Below, in pieces: positions 9,348 through 17,810 of a stretch of 64,000 nt of DNA. This DNA comes from Levilactobacillus fuyuanensis (GTDB lineage: Bacteria > Bacillota > Bacilli > Lactobacillales > Lactobacillaceae), in assembly GCF_003946395.1 (NCBI RefSeq), contig NZ_RHNZ01000001.1, positions 98,670 through 162,669 of the forward strand, given 5' to 3'. The position numbers were made by a program, and so were the translations under genes. The notes beneath the pieces are model-generated. The model saw nothing but the letters and a program-made list of their open reading frames with translations, was not told the DNA's origin and did not search any database. The first letter of the stretch is position 1, and each line of letters opens with the position of its first letter.

Positions 9348-9450
9348 CCACTCTTTTAAAAGTTATTCTACCGGCGTTTATAATAAGCCGATAGCTGTAT
9401 TATCAAATATACCGATTTCGTGATGTTGCAACCGGTTGTCTAAAATACGC

Positions 9451-9491
9451 AAAAAAAAACAATCTTTTCCGAAAATTTCGAAAAAGATTGC
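9451..9491 (-). terminator. Terminator of rbsK
   Basis: Minus strand: CAATCTTTTTCGAAA pairs with TTTTCGGAAAAGATTG, followed by nine T. Confidence 0.85.
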
Positions 9492-9517
9492 TAAGTTAGT
9501 TAAGTCTTTCAGAAAAC

Positions 9518-10438
9518 TTACTTTTTGCTTGCAGCGATGATTTCATCGTAGGTTGGGATTGATGGCATTGCCCCCAAGCCTTGAACCGTCAATGAACTAG
9601 CGCGTTGAGCGAAGGTTAATGCGGATTCAATGTTGCTCAAATCACTCTTCAGTTGTGAGCTCAATGCCCCAATGAAGGTGTCGCCGGCTGCAGTCGTATC
9701 AACGGCCTTAACCTTGAACGCTGGCACGAAGCCAGATTCCTTTTCAGTTGCGTAGTAAGCACCCTTGCTTCCAACGGTGATGATCAGGTTCTTGGCACCC
9801 ATTGCGCGGAACTTGTCAGCGTTGGCGTCCATTGATGCCCGGTCAGTCACTTCGATACCAGTCAAAACGGCACTTTCGGTTTCGTTAGGTACGACCAGGT
9901 CAGTCACCTTCAAGATAGCTGGATCAATCTTAGCGGCTGGCGCTGGGTTCAAGATCGTCGTTACACCGTGTTGCTTAGCAACCGTGAAGGCAGCCAAGGT
10001 TGCAGCTTGGGGCGTTTCAAATTGGGCGATCAGGAAGTCAGCCTTGGCAATGTCGTCTTCGACAGCTAAGACTTCGGCATCCTTAATCTGTTGGTTAGAA
10101 CCACCGTAAACTAAGATACTGTTTTGGCCTTCTTCATCCAAAAGAATGAAAGCAGAACCGGTACCAACCGTCTTGTCGGTTACAATAGCACTCGTATCGA
10201 TCTTGTCTTCTTGCAAGGATTCTACCATGAAGCGGCCGGCATCGTCATTACCGACTTTACCAATGAACCGTGTTTCGGCACCAGCACGGGCTGCGGCAAC
10301 GGCTTGGTTCGCACCCTTCCCACCAGCGGCACTACTCTTGTTTTCAGTTGACAGGGTTTCACCTGGTAACGGCATACGGGGAACCCGTAAGGTTGTATCC
10401 ACGTTGAGACTTCCCAAAACAGTAACTTTGTTTGCCAT
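9518..10438 (-). CDS. rbsK: Ribokinase
   Basis: A 306-residue PfkB-family sugar kinase that phosphorylates ribose to ribose 5-phosphate. Visible are GSLNVDT, the first PfkB signature region with AAGGKGANQAVAAARAG, and the second signature VDTTAAGDTFIGAL with the catalytic Asp. GGAGTGGAAG precedes ATG at 10438 (MANKV). A perfect LacI-type palindrome lies 34 bases upstream, between this gene and rbsR. No ribose transporter or rbsD is adjacent, so ribose may come from nucleosides or a transporter elsewhere. Confidence 0.94.
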   Translation of the reverse strand: MANKVTVLGSLNVDTTLRVPRMPLPGETLSTENKSSAAGGKGANQAVAAARAGAETRFIGKVGNDDAGRFMVESLQEDKIDTSAIVTDKTVGTGSAFILLDEEGQNSILVYGGSNQQIKDAEVLAVEDDIAKADFLIAQFETPQAATLAAFTVAKQHGVTTILNPAPAAKIDPAILKVTDLVVPNETESAVLTGIEVTDRASMDANADKFRAMGAKNLIITVGSKGAYYATEKESGFVPAFKVKAVDTTAAGDTFIGALSSQLKSDLSNIESALTFAQRASSLTVQGLGAMPSIPTYDEIIAASKK

Positions 10439-10471
10439 AATAAACTTCCACTCCTTAACCATTTTTCCGTT

Positions 10472-10487
10472 CGTAAAACGTTTTACG
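10472..10487. promoter_or_regulatory. LacI-type operator of rbsK (likely RbsR)
   Basis: CGTAAAACGTTTTACG is a perfect 16-bp palindrome with the central CG typical of LacI/GalR-family operators. It lies in the rbsR-rbsK gap, upstream of the rbsK start. RbsR is encoded next door, so it is the likely ligand-responsive repressor. Confidence 0.8.
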
Positions 10488-10601
10488 TATTACCGATACA
10501 CCCGGTAACCCGCTTCAGATTACTACTAGCGTATCATGATTCGAAAAGGCTTACAAGTAAAACTTGAAATTTTTTTCAGTTATTTTTTTATATTTGATGG
10601 G

Positions 10602-11612
10602 TTATTTACTGACTGGCCCCGTGCTCTCCCGTTCTTTCAGCTCAACGGGCAGTTCCACCGTCTGTGGGTCCAATTGCCGTTTCTGAATCCGGTTAATCAG
10701 TAACGTGGTGGCTTGTTCACCCATTGTCACGACGGGTTGATGAACCGTTGTCAGCTTAGGAACCACATAGTCATCGAGGTCGATGTCATCGTAACCCAAG
10801 ACTGAGATGTCTTCTGGCACGCGGATTCCCTGTTCGTGGAGTCCCCGAATCAATCCTAAAGCCATTTCATCGTTGACCGCGAATACCGCGGTTGGGGCCT
10901 GCTTGACCACAGCTGCGGTCGCCTGGTAACCACCGAGCTTGGTCATTGGCGAAATGATTGTATTCTCGACTTCCAGCGCCACACCGGCTGCCGCCAGGGT
11001 GTGCTTAAACCCATCCAGACGTACAATCAAGTTGTCCGTTGGATCTTCTGGCATCACGACAGCAATCTTCTTGTGTCCCAATGCCAGCAAATGTTCGGCC
11101 GCAATTTGACCGCCACGCTGGTCGTTGATCCGCACGCTATCGAGACTTGGACCCCCATTTTGGTCGATCAACAAATAGGGAATCCCATTTTTCTTCAAAA
11201 TATTATCAATGGCATCAACGGTGATTGAAGAACTGGCGATAATCAGGCCATCGACGGCCCGCTTGATCAGCTCCTGTAGATAGTAGCCTTCCAGGTCTTC
11301 ATCGTAGTTTGCGCCAAAAATCAGTGGAATAAAGTGCCGCTCGCGACTCGTCGACTGAACCCCCTTAATGAACATGCTGAAGAAGGGATTCCCTAGGTTG
11401 GGCACGATGACCCCGATCGTTTGCGCAGAACGCATAATTAGATTACGTGCGTTAAAGTCTGGCACGTATCCCATCTCTTCTTGGAGCTGGTGTACGCGCG
11501 TTCGCGTGTCAATGCTAAAGCGCTCGCCCTTCCCATTTAAAATCTGCGAAACCGTGGTCACCGAAACGCCGGCGGCCTCTGCCAGGTCTCGAATCGTTAC
11601 TTTCCGTGTCAT
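10602..11612 (-). CDS. rbsR: LacI-family ribose operon repressor
   Basis: A 336-residue regulator: N-terminal LacI helix-turn-helix (VTIRDLAEAAGVSVTTVSQILNGKG) and hinge, then a periplasmic-binding-protein-like effector domain (IGVIVPNLGNPFFSMFIKGV, AVFAVNDEMALG, ISVLGYDDIDLDDY). GGAGG precedes ATG at 11612 (MTRKV). It is upstream of rbsK on the same strand with the palindromic operator between them, which supports ribose-responsive control of rbsK. A TATAAT box lies on the minus strand about 70-80 bases upstream of the start. Confidence 0.88.
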   Translation of the reverse strand: MTRKVTIRDLAEAAGVSVTTVSQILNGKGERFSIDTRTRVHQLQEEMGYVPDFNARNLIMRSAQTIGVIVPNLGNPFFSMFIKGVQSTSRERHFIPLIFGANYDEDLEGYYLQELIKRAVDGLIIASSSITVDAIDNILKKNGIPYLLIDQNGGPSLDSVRINDQRGGQIAAEHLLALGHKKIAVVMPEDPTDNLIVRLDGFKHTLAAAGVALEVENTIISPMTKLGGYQATAAVVKQAPTAVFAVNDEMALGLIRGLHEQGIRVPEDISVLGYDDIDLDDYVVPKLTTVHQPVVTMGEQATTLLINRIQKRQLDPQTVELPVELKERESTGPVSK

Positions 11613-11880
11613 AGCATCCTCCACACCAATCTGTCTAATTCTCTATTGTCCTAAGTATCGGCAATCGCCGCACTTGTTCTATAACGATTATACCCTATCC
11701 CGTAGCCCATTTGCTGAACAATTTTTCTTATTTTACAGAATAGCATTCGTTATTATCAAATTTATAGCCAACTTCCACTAGTTGTTCACACAATTGCCCG
11801 GTGACTTAACTAACTGACTACTTACTATAGGCCCCGCGTTTTTTCCAGAAGTTCAGTTTCCACCGCTTAGCCGGTGTAAA

Positions 11881-11926
11881 ATAAAAGACTGGGCCGTAAG
11901 CTAATCCTTGCGTCGTCAGTCTTTTA
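11881..11926. terminator. Terminator after the aldo/keto reductase gene
   Basis: ATAAAAGACTG pairs with CAGTCTTTTAT around a loop of about 24 bases. The hairpin is T-flanked on both strands; on the minus strand it closes the 11933-12922 gene. Confidence 0.7.
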
Positions 11927-11932
11927 TCAGTC

Positions 11933-12922
11933 CTAAGCCTTTAAAATCTTGTCGATAGCTTGTAATTCTTCATCGTCAAATTCTAAGTTTTGAACTGCTT
12001 TTACATTTTCATATAAATGTTCAGGTTTGGAAGCACCGGTGATGACACTGGTGATAACCGGATTGTGGAGCAACCAAGCGAGGGCCATGTGGGACAACTT
12101 TTGCCCCCGGCTGTGTGCAATCTTGTTCAGTGCTTGCAACTTGCCAAGCATCTTGTCGCGGCCTTGTTCCAAAATGTATTCGCTAGACCAGTGAATATCA
12201 ACGTCTTCTGGAATACCGTCCAAGTACTTGTCCGTCAACAGGCCTTCACACAGTGGCCCATAGGCGATGGCCCCGGCGTTGTTCTTCTGGAGCATATCGA
12301 AGAGACCATCATCATTGGCGCTTTGATTCAACATGTTGTAAGAGACTTGGTCCACGACAAATGGCGTGTGCAGGTCCTTAAAGATCTTGATCATCGCTTC
12401 GGCTTGTGGTGCCGTGTAGTTAGAGATCCCAACGTACAACGTCTTACCCTGCCGAACCATGTCATCCAAGGCAACGGCCGTTTCTTCTGGTGACGTTTCG
12501 GCGTCGTAACGGTGGCTATAGAAGATATCCACGTAGTCCAACCCCATGCACTTCAGGGAACGGTCCAACGAAGCCATCAAAGCTTTACGAGAACTCATTT
12601 GGCCGTAAGGTCCTGGCCACATGTGGAAACCGGCCTTACTACTGATAACCAATTCATCCCGGTAAGGTTTTAATTCGCGTTCCAAAACTTCACCAAAAAG
12701 ACGTTCTGCTTCGTAGGAACCCGGACCGTAATTGGCGGCCAAGTCAAAGCTAAAGATCCCTGCGTCAAACGCCTTTAAGATAATGTCACGGGTATCGCCG
12801 TAATTGGCGCTTTCCCCGTACTTGTGCCACATTCCGAAAGAGATTGCTGGTAATTGAAAGCCAGTATTTCCGGCACGCCGCACTGGAATTTTTTCATAAC
12901 GATGTTCATCTGCTAAATACAT
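11933..12922 (-). CDS. Aldo/keto reductase (YghZ-like)
   Basis: A 329-residue NAD(P)H-dependent reductase with a TIM barrel. Visible are GMWHKYGESANYGDTRDII, the catalytic Asp-Tyr in FDLAANYGPG, Lys in VISSKAGFHMWPGPYG and His in FYSHRYDAETS. The FHMWPGPYG loop and SNYTAPQAEAM are characteristic of the YghZ (L-glyceraldehyde 3-phosphate reductase) subgroup. ATG at 12922 (MYLADEH) has GAAGGA nine bases upstream. It starts 71 bases after the murQ stop on the same strand, so the two may be co-transcribed. The physiological substrate is uncertain. Confidence 0.87.
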   Translation of the reverse strand: MYLADEHRYEKIPVRRAGNTGFQLPAISFGMWHKYGESANYGDTRDIILKAFDAGIFSFDLAANYGPGSYEAERLFGEVLERELKPYRDELVISSKAGFHMWPGPYGQMSSRKALMASLDRSLKCMGLDYVDIFYSHRYDAETSPEETAVALDDMVRQGKTLYVGISNYTAPQAEAMIKIFKDLHTPFVVDQVSYNMLNQSANDDGLFDMLQKNNAGAIAYGPLCEGLLTDKYLDGIPEDVDIHWSSEYILEQGRDKMLGKLQALNKIAHSRGQKLSHMALAWLLHNPVITSVITGASKPEHLYENVKAVQNLEFDDEELQAIDKILKA

Positions 12923-12993
12923 TTGCCACATTCCTTCCCTTTATGCCTACCTACGAGTATAAAGGAATTGGTGTGGACCAGTCAAGTTTTACG

Positions 12994-13908
12994 TTAAATC
13001 TGATGCACGTCATCGCTGAGTTTGACCGCTTGTGAAACGTGGCCACCAGTGGCGTCAAGTAACTTCTTGGCTTCGGCAATGGTCCCCTTTGTTTCAATCA
13101 AGACAATGGCCAATGGGACGTTGTTACCGGCCCGGTCGAGCGCCCGTTCCGCCGCTAGAGTCGACGTCTGAGTTGCTTCCGCGATAATCTTCTTGGCCCG
13201 TTCAAAGGTCTTGCCGTTGGTTGGCACCACGTTGATCATCAAGTTCTGATAAACCTTCCCTGACTTTACCATGATTCCAGTAGAAAGCATATTGAGCACC
13301 ATTTTCTCGGCGGTCCCGGCTTTCAAGAGCGTGGCCCCCGTGATCACTTCAGGACCCACGACCGGCGTGATTGGATAGTCGGCAAGTTGAGCTAGCGGGC
13401 TCTCTTCAATACATGAGAAACCAATCCCGGTAGCGCCGTGCTCCTGAGCAAATTTCAAAGCCGCAACGGTGTATGGCGTCTGACCGGAGGCAGCACTGGC
13501 CACAACCACATCATTCTCCGTCAATTGGACGGCGGCGAGATCATCTTGGGCGAGCTCTGGCGAATCTTCAACGGAAGGCAGCGTATGGGTCAACGCTTGA
13601 TTGCCCCCTGCGATCAGACCAAACGTCTGTTGTTCGGTCAGGCCGTAAGTCGGTTGGAGTTCGGTCGCATCAATGACCCCCAACCGGCCAGAAGTCCCGG
13701 CGCCCACGTAGATCAGACGCCCACCCTGGTCGAACTTCGGATACGCCGCATCAATCGCCGCAGCAATCTCTGGCAATTGCTTTTGCACGGCCCGGGCAAC
13801 TCGGTGGTCCTCGCGATTAATCGTGCCGACCATTTCCAACGTTGATTCACGGTCGATGTGTGTCGAGCGGTGGTTTCTCTGTTCTGTAAGTAAGTCATCA
13901 AATTGCAT
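12994..13908 (-). CDS. murQ: N-acetylmuramic acid 6-phosphate etherase
   Basis: A 304-residue SIS-domain lyase that removes the D-lactyl ether from MurNAc 6-phosphate to give GlcNAc 6-phosphate in wall recycling. Visible are RLIYVGAGTSGRLGVIDATELQPTYG, the catalytic-region PSVEDSPE, and the MurQ signature GPEVITGATLLKAGTAEKMVLNMLSTG. GGAGGTC precedes ATG at 13908. A TTGAAA-17-TATACC promoter and a near-match to a CcpA box lie upstream. No MurNAc transporter or murR is seen in the window. Confidence 0.95.
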   Translation of the reverse strand: MQFDDLLTEQRNHRSTHIDRESTLEMVGTINREDHRVARAVQKQLPEIAAAIDAAYPKFDQGGRLIYVGAGTSGRLGVIDATELQPTYGLTEQQTFGLIAGGNQALTHTLPSVEDSPELAQDDLAAVQLTENDVVVASAASGQTPYTVAALKFAQEHGATGIGFSCIEESPLAQLADYPITPVVGPEVITGATLLKAGTAEKMVLNMLSTGIMVKSGKVYQNLMINVVPTNGKTFERAKKIIAEATQTSTLAAERALDRAGNNVPLAIVLIETKGTIAEAKKLLDATGGHVSQAVKLSDDVHQI

Positions 13909-13947
13909 GGTGTTGACCTCCAACTTTCATTAGACTTGTCAAAATTA

Positions 13948-14004
13948 TGTATTCGCTTTCATAGTTACTACTCTAGGTATAACATGTTTCATACATAATT
14001 TCAA
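13948..14004 (-). promoter_or_regulatory. murQ promoter with candidate cre (CcpA) box
   Basis: Minus strand: TTGAAA (13999-14004), 17 bases, TATACC (13976-13981). Downstream of it TGAAAGCGAATACA (13948-13961) matches the cre consensus TGWAANCGNTNWCA at all but one specified position, placed for roadblock repression. The remainder of the gap to 14240 shows nothing else I can name. Confidence 0.5.
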
Positions 14005-14240
14005 TTGTGAATATCAGGCCAGTAATATTCACGCTAACTTCCAGCGCTTACAAAATGAACCTTTTTAGTCTGATGCGCTGAATATCAATGAGCCTTTTCT
14101 CCCTGCTAATTTCAGACTTTCGTTTGCTAAAACAGTTGTGCACCTGCACCATGACGTACTTAAAACGAATTTCCAAATTATTTTAAAAAAAGTGAGACCA
14201 GATTCCGTAAATTTACATTAGTAATAGTATAGGGACCATT

Positions 14241-14545
14241 TTAGAACTCATCATTCTGATCCAAATACGCCATCATGGCTGCAACATCAGTAAATACCGG
14301 CGAATTGTCCGGAATCAGGCCCAACTCTTTGGCTTCCCCTGCTACCATTGCCCTTCTAGTCACTACATTAGGTTCATCCTCATCAGGCACTAAAACGGCA
14401 AATGGTATTCGGTCCTGGATTACAAGTTGTTTTACTGCTAGAACAAAATACTCATCCAAAGTCAATCCAACAGCCTGTACTGAACAGTCACGGTTTGCTG
14501 CAATTGCTCATCCAATGCAATCGTAACGGGTGTTGTGCACATCAT
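14241..14545 (-). pseudogene. RelB/DinJ-type antitoxin, frameshifted
   Basis: GGAAGGAAG precedes ATG-ATG (14545/14542) and encodes TPVTIALDEQLQQTVTVQ, then the frame runs into TGA. In another frame, AVGLTLDEYFVLAVKQLV continues without a gap in homology to IPFAVLVP. Joined, the two parts give the ribbon-helix-helix N-terminus and C-terminal tail expected for RelB/DinJ antitoxins. One base has apparently been lost or gained near 14466-14490. No toxin gene lies on either side. A late in-frame TTG could still give a 74-residue fragment lacking the DNA-binding strand. Confidence 0.7.
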
Positions 14546-14600
14546 AATCGCTTCCTTCCGGCCTCACTATACCACGTGAGACTATCAAAACCGCCAACTA

Positions 14601-15170
14601 CTACTCTGACTTCAATCGCGTCCGAATCCGACTCAACGATACCGGTGTAATTCCCAAATACGATGCGACGAGCCGTAAGGGCACCCGGTCCAAGATCTCC
14701 GGATCATCGTCAGCCAGCTGGCGATAACGTTCGACCGGAGAATCCTGAAGCTGATTGAAAAAAATATTACGGTAAGCAATGAACCGCTCACAGATGAACC
14801 GGGTGATGGCCGGCTCAATTGACGGATACTGCTGCTGAATCCGTGTGAAATCACGTTTACTGAGCATCAGGACGTCCGTATCTTCGAAACTTTCAATCGA
14901 AAATCCACTGGGTTGGTCCAAATAAAAGCTTTCAAATGAAGAAACAATCTGATTTTCAAAGAAGAACTGCAGGGTAATATCACGTCCCGCACTGCTGTGC
15001 CACAGACGCAACGCCCCGCTGGTCACGATGAAAAGGTCAGTGGCCACATCCCCCTCCAAGAGGAGCGTGTTCCCTGCCGCCACGTGTTTACGGACAAATA
15101 AGGACTGGAGTTCTGGCCAGTGTTCCCCAATTTCCGGAAATTTTTGTGCTAAATAAGCTGGTACTTGCAT
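14601..15170 (-). CDS. Crp/Fnr-family transcription regulator
   Basis: A 189-residue protein. The N-terminal cyclic-nucleotide-binding-like beta roll (about residues 20-110: GNTLLLEGDVATDLFIVTSGALRLW) is followed by the dimerisation helix and a short C-terminal helix-turn-helix (VPLRLVASYLGITPVSLSRIRTRL). No Cys cluster for an Fe-S centre is present, so it is not a classical Fnr; the ligand is unknown. It is divergent from the flavodoxin-like gene at 15270, with a 16-bp palindrome between them, so it probably controls that gene. AAGGAGGTC precedes the ATG. Confidence 0.88.
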   Translation of the reverse strand: MQVPAYLAQKFPEIGEHWPELQSLFVRKHVAAGNTLLLEGDVATDLFIVTSGALRLWHSSAGRDITLQFFFENQIVSSFESFYLDQPSGFSIESFEDTDVLMLSKRDFTRIQQQYPSIEPAITRFICERFIAYRNIFFNQLQDSPVERYRQLADDDPEILDRVPLRLVASYLGITPVSLSRIRTRLKSE

Positions 15171-15194
15171 GTAATGACCTCCTTAGCGGCGCAA

Positions 15195-15210
15195 ATTAAC
15201 ATATGTTAAT
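15195..15210. promoter_or_regulatory. Palindromic operator between regulator and reductase genes
   Basis: ATTAACATATGTTAAT is a perfect 16-bp palindrome. Its centre (15202.5) is 41.5 bases upstream of the start point predicted from the TATACT box at 15232-15237, the position used by class II Crp/Fnr activators. Confidence 0.65.
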
Positions 15211-15231
15211 GCCGCAAGCTTCACTTCCCTT

Positions 15232-15237
15232 TATACT
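15232..15237 (+). promoter_or_regulatory. -10 box of the reductase gene
   Basis: TATACT with no recognisable -35 hexamer, as expected for an activator-dependent promoter. Confidence 0.5.
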
Positions 15238-15269
15238 CTCATTATTAACTAAAAACGAGGTCTTTATTT

Positions 15270-15860
15270 ATGAAAACTGTAATTATCTTTGATCACCCCT
15301 ACACGGCAACTGCCGGTCACAACGTTCCGCATCACCGTTCCTTTCTCGCAGCCTTGCTACAATCTGTGATGACCCGGCTGAAAGCCGAAAATAACGAAGT
15401 CGATCTGATTGATCTGCATGCGGATGGTTTCAATCCAGTCATGTCCGCGGCTGACTTATCCAACTGGCGCCGTGGGCAATCGACCGACCCCCAAGTGGCC
15501 GACTATCAGCAACGTTTGCTGGACGCCGACCGGATCATCTTTATGTTTCCCGTCTGGTGGGAAGTCATGCCGGCCATGACCAAGGGCTTCCTGGACAAGG
15601 TCTACGCTAAAGGACAGCTCTACCAAGCCGATTCCATGAAAACCAAACTGACCAAGCAACCGAAGATTGACATCATCACCACGATGAGTACCCCTAACCT
15701 GGCTTACCGACTGTTGTTTGGCGCCCCATTGGCCAAACTGCTTTTCCGGGGAACCTTCCTGAAAACGCGGTTATGGCACTTTAAGTGGCACAACTTCGCA
15801 CAGGTCGAGAAGAAGAGTTTGGCCCAACGTGAGGCCATTCTGCGAGACTTTAAATTATAA
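15270..15860 (+). CDS. Flavodoxin-like NAD(P)H:quinone oxidoreductase
   Basis: A 196-residue protein of the Flavodoxin_2 (NQO1/MdaB/KefF-like) family, which uses FMN or FAD for two-electron reduction of quinones, azo compounds or similar electrophiles. Visible are an N-terminal beta strand with IIFDHPY, the NEVDLIDLHADGFNPVM segment, and the cofactor-binding PVWWEVMPAMTKGFLDKV. It is probably regulated by the divergent Crp-type protein. Repeat R1-C begins right at its stop codon. Confidence 0.85.
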   Translation: MKTVIIFDHPYTATAGHNVPHHRSFLAALLQSVMTRLKAENNEVDLIDLHADGFNPVMSAADLSNWRRGQSTDPQVADYQQRLLDADRIIFMFPVWWEVMPAMTKGFLDKVYAKGQLYQADSMKTKLTKQPKIDIITTMSTPNLAYRLLFGAPLAKLLFRGTFLKTRLWHFKWHNFAQVEKKSLAQREAILRDFKL

Positions 15861-15985
15861 AGAGTGGGGCAAAAGGCGGTTAGCCGGCGAGCATTAAGGC
15901 TGATAACCGAATAATCCTGGTTTTGGATTGTTTGGTTATCAGTTTTAAGCGGAGCCGACTGCCTTTTGGCGCACGTTTCGACCAT
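15860..15985 (+). repeat. R1 repeat copy C
   Basis: It begins AAGAGTGGGG, then GGCGGTTAG and GAGCATTAAGG. AAAAGGC (15871-15877) pairs with GCCTTTT (15961-15967), GATAACC with GGTTATC, and AATCC with GGATT around TGGTTTT; the tail has GCGCACGTTTCGACCAT. Conserved blocks match copy A, while the two stem segments differ on both sides in a compensating way. Confidence 0.82.
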
Positions 15986-16000
15986 ATAAAATTGTGTAAC

Positions 16001-16032
16001 AAAAGGGCCTGGGGTTTTGTCCCAGGCCTTTG
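16001..16032. terminator. Terminator between reductase gene and oppA
   Basis: AAAGGGCCTGGGG pairs with CCCAGGCCTTT. It serves oppA on the minus strand (ends TTTTG) and may stop transcription from the plus side. Confidence 0.75.
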
Positions 16033-16056
16033 CTATCCAATCTAATACAACTTATT

Positions 16057-17700
16057 TTATTTCTGAACTGCCATCCATTGGTACCCACGACTCATGCCGG
16101 CTGGGTTCCAAACGTAACCACTGACCTTAGAATTCCACATTTCAACCGTTGCGGGTTGATACAGCGGAATCACACCTTGTTGGGTCATCAGACGCTTTTC
16201 AGCGTTGACCAAGTCGTTGTACCGGGCCGTTGGCTTGTTGGCATCCTGATTCTCGGATTTCTTCACGTAACTGTCGTATTGGGCATCGGAGAAGCCACCA
16301 TTATTGTTGGTGTTCCCCGTACTCATCAATGACAAGAAGTTAATTGGGTCGGCGAAATCAGCCCCCCAGTTGGACAGAACCAAGTCAAAGTTACCACTGT
16401 TGGAACGGCTCAACCGCGTCTTGTAAGGCAGTGTGCTTAACGTGACCTTCACGCCAGGCAACTTCTCCAAGTCGGCTTGAATGTACTGAGCAACCGTCTT
16501 GGTCACACTAGTGTCATCGGCCATCAAGGTCAAGTGTAATTCTTTTGTACCACTCGCCTTCAACCCAGCCTTCATCAACTGCTTGGCCTGCGTCAAATCG
16601 TAGGTCACCCCACTCTTAACGTAGGCATCCTTGGCAAAGTCCGCCTTGGTCTTCGGGTTCTGCGTCAAGTTCTGTGACACGAATCCTAACGGTGCCTTGG
16701 AGCCATCACGCAACACACTCTTGGCAAGTTGTTGCTTGTTGATGGCCATGGACAGGGATTGACGAACCTTCAGATTCCGCAAAGCCTTGATGCGCTTTTG
16801 GTTCATCTGCATGTAGTAGGTCGAGCCCCCGACAAACGTCTTCATGTCCTTGTTGTTCTTCAGGTTAGCCACCTGCGTCCCATCCAGGGTCGTAGCGTCC
16901 AACTTCTTTTGTTGATACAGGTTGAGACCAGTCGATGGATCGGCAACGACTTGGAAGTTCATCTTCTTCAAGGTAATCTTCTTTTTGTCCCAGAATTTGG
17001 TGTTCTTGAGCAACTGCCAGTTCTGGTTAGTCCCTTGCCACTTCGTCATGACAAATGGTCCATCGTACGCCGTCTTGTCGCTGGAATGACCGTAGTCCTT
17101 ACCGTACTTATCCACGACACTCTGTTCCTGTGGGAAGAAAGTTGGGAAGGCCAATAACAGCTTGAAATAGGCCACTGGCTTACTTAACGTTACCTGTAGC
17201 TTGTATTTACCCAGTGCTTTGACGCCCAATTGACTCGGTGCTAGCTTACCGCTTTGAACCTGACTGTAGTTCTGAATACCAGCCATCAGGTAAGCATATT
17301 CGGCCGCCGTCTTGGGGTTGACCGTCCGTTGCCAAGAATAAACGTAATCCTTGGCCGTGACCGTCTTGCCGTCGTTCCATTTGTTGTCGTGACGGAGATT
17401 AAAGACGTAGGTTTTCCCATTGTTGCTGACCGTGGTCTTCGTTGCCATCGCATTGACTAATTTTTCATTTTTACCTAAACGATACAATCCCTCTTGCGTA
17501 TGATACAACTGGGTCAAGCTCGTAGAGTCCGCCGCCTTGGAGACGTCCAAGGTCGTGACTTCCGACTTTGTAGACAGCTTGACCTCTTGGTCGGCTGCCA
17601 GCCCCGCTTTGCTAGACGTCGTAGTCTTCCCGCAAGCAGCGAGACCGCCCACGACTAAAGCTGTGATTCCCAGTAAAATGCCAAAATGTTTTCCTCTCAA
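16057..17700 (-). CDS. oppA: Oligopeptide ABC transporter substrate-binding lipoprotein
   Basis: A 547-residue SBP family 5 protein that captures peptides outside the cell and delivers them to an Opp permease. A lipoprotein signal peptide ends in the lipobox GGLAACGK. The fold regions include LVNAMATKTTVSNNGKTYVFNLR, KWNDGKTVTAKDYVYSWQR and SNWGADFADPINFLSLM. TTG start with AAGGAGCGAG upstream. No permease or ATPase genes are adjacent, so this is an orphan paralogue that must share a transporter encoded elsewhere. Confidence 0.92.
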   Translation of the reverse strand: MRGKHFGILLGITALVVGGLAACGKTTTSSKAGLAADQEVKLSTKSEVTTLDVSKAADSTSLTQLYHTQEGLYRLGKNEKLVNAMATKTTVSNNGKTYVFNLRHDNKWNDGKTVTAKDYVYSWQRTVNPKTAAEYAYLMAGIQNYSQVQSGKLAPSQLGVKALGKYKLQVTLSKPVAYFKLLLAFPTFFPQEQSVVDKYGKDYGHSSDKTAYDGPFVMTKWQGTNQNWQLLKNTKFWDKKKITLKKMNFQVVADPSTGLNLYQQKKLDATTLDGTQVANLKNNKDMKTFVGGSTYYMQMNQKRIKALRNLKVRQSLSMAINKQQLAKSVLRDGSKAPLGFVSQNLTQNPKTKADFAKDAYVKSGVTYDLTQAKQLMKAGLKASGTKELHLTLMADDTSVTKTVAQYIQADLEKLPGVKVTLSTLPYKTRLSRSNSGNFDLVLSNWGADFADPINFLSLMSTGNTNNNGGFSDAQYDSYVKKSENQDANKPTARYNDLVNAEKRLMTQQGVIPLYQPATVEMWNSKVSGYVWNPAGMSRGYQWMAVQK

Positions 17701-17810
17701 ACTACTCGCTCCTTAATCTAGATATTTGTAGCACCACCCGTTCACCCCTTTTGCGGATTCGTCGTGGCATAAAATAAGAACCATCACCAGGGTGACGGCC
17801 CTCATCATTT

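Noticed and set aside
9379..9384. Plus-strand TATAAT as a promoter for an antisense RNA of rbsK
   Set aside because: No -35 box at a usable distance and no reading frame or conserved structure downstream.
17760..17810. Terminator after prs
   Set aside because: Only a short TCACC/GGTGA stem before a mixed AT stretch; too weak to call.
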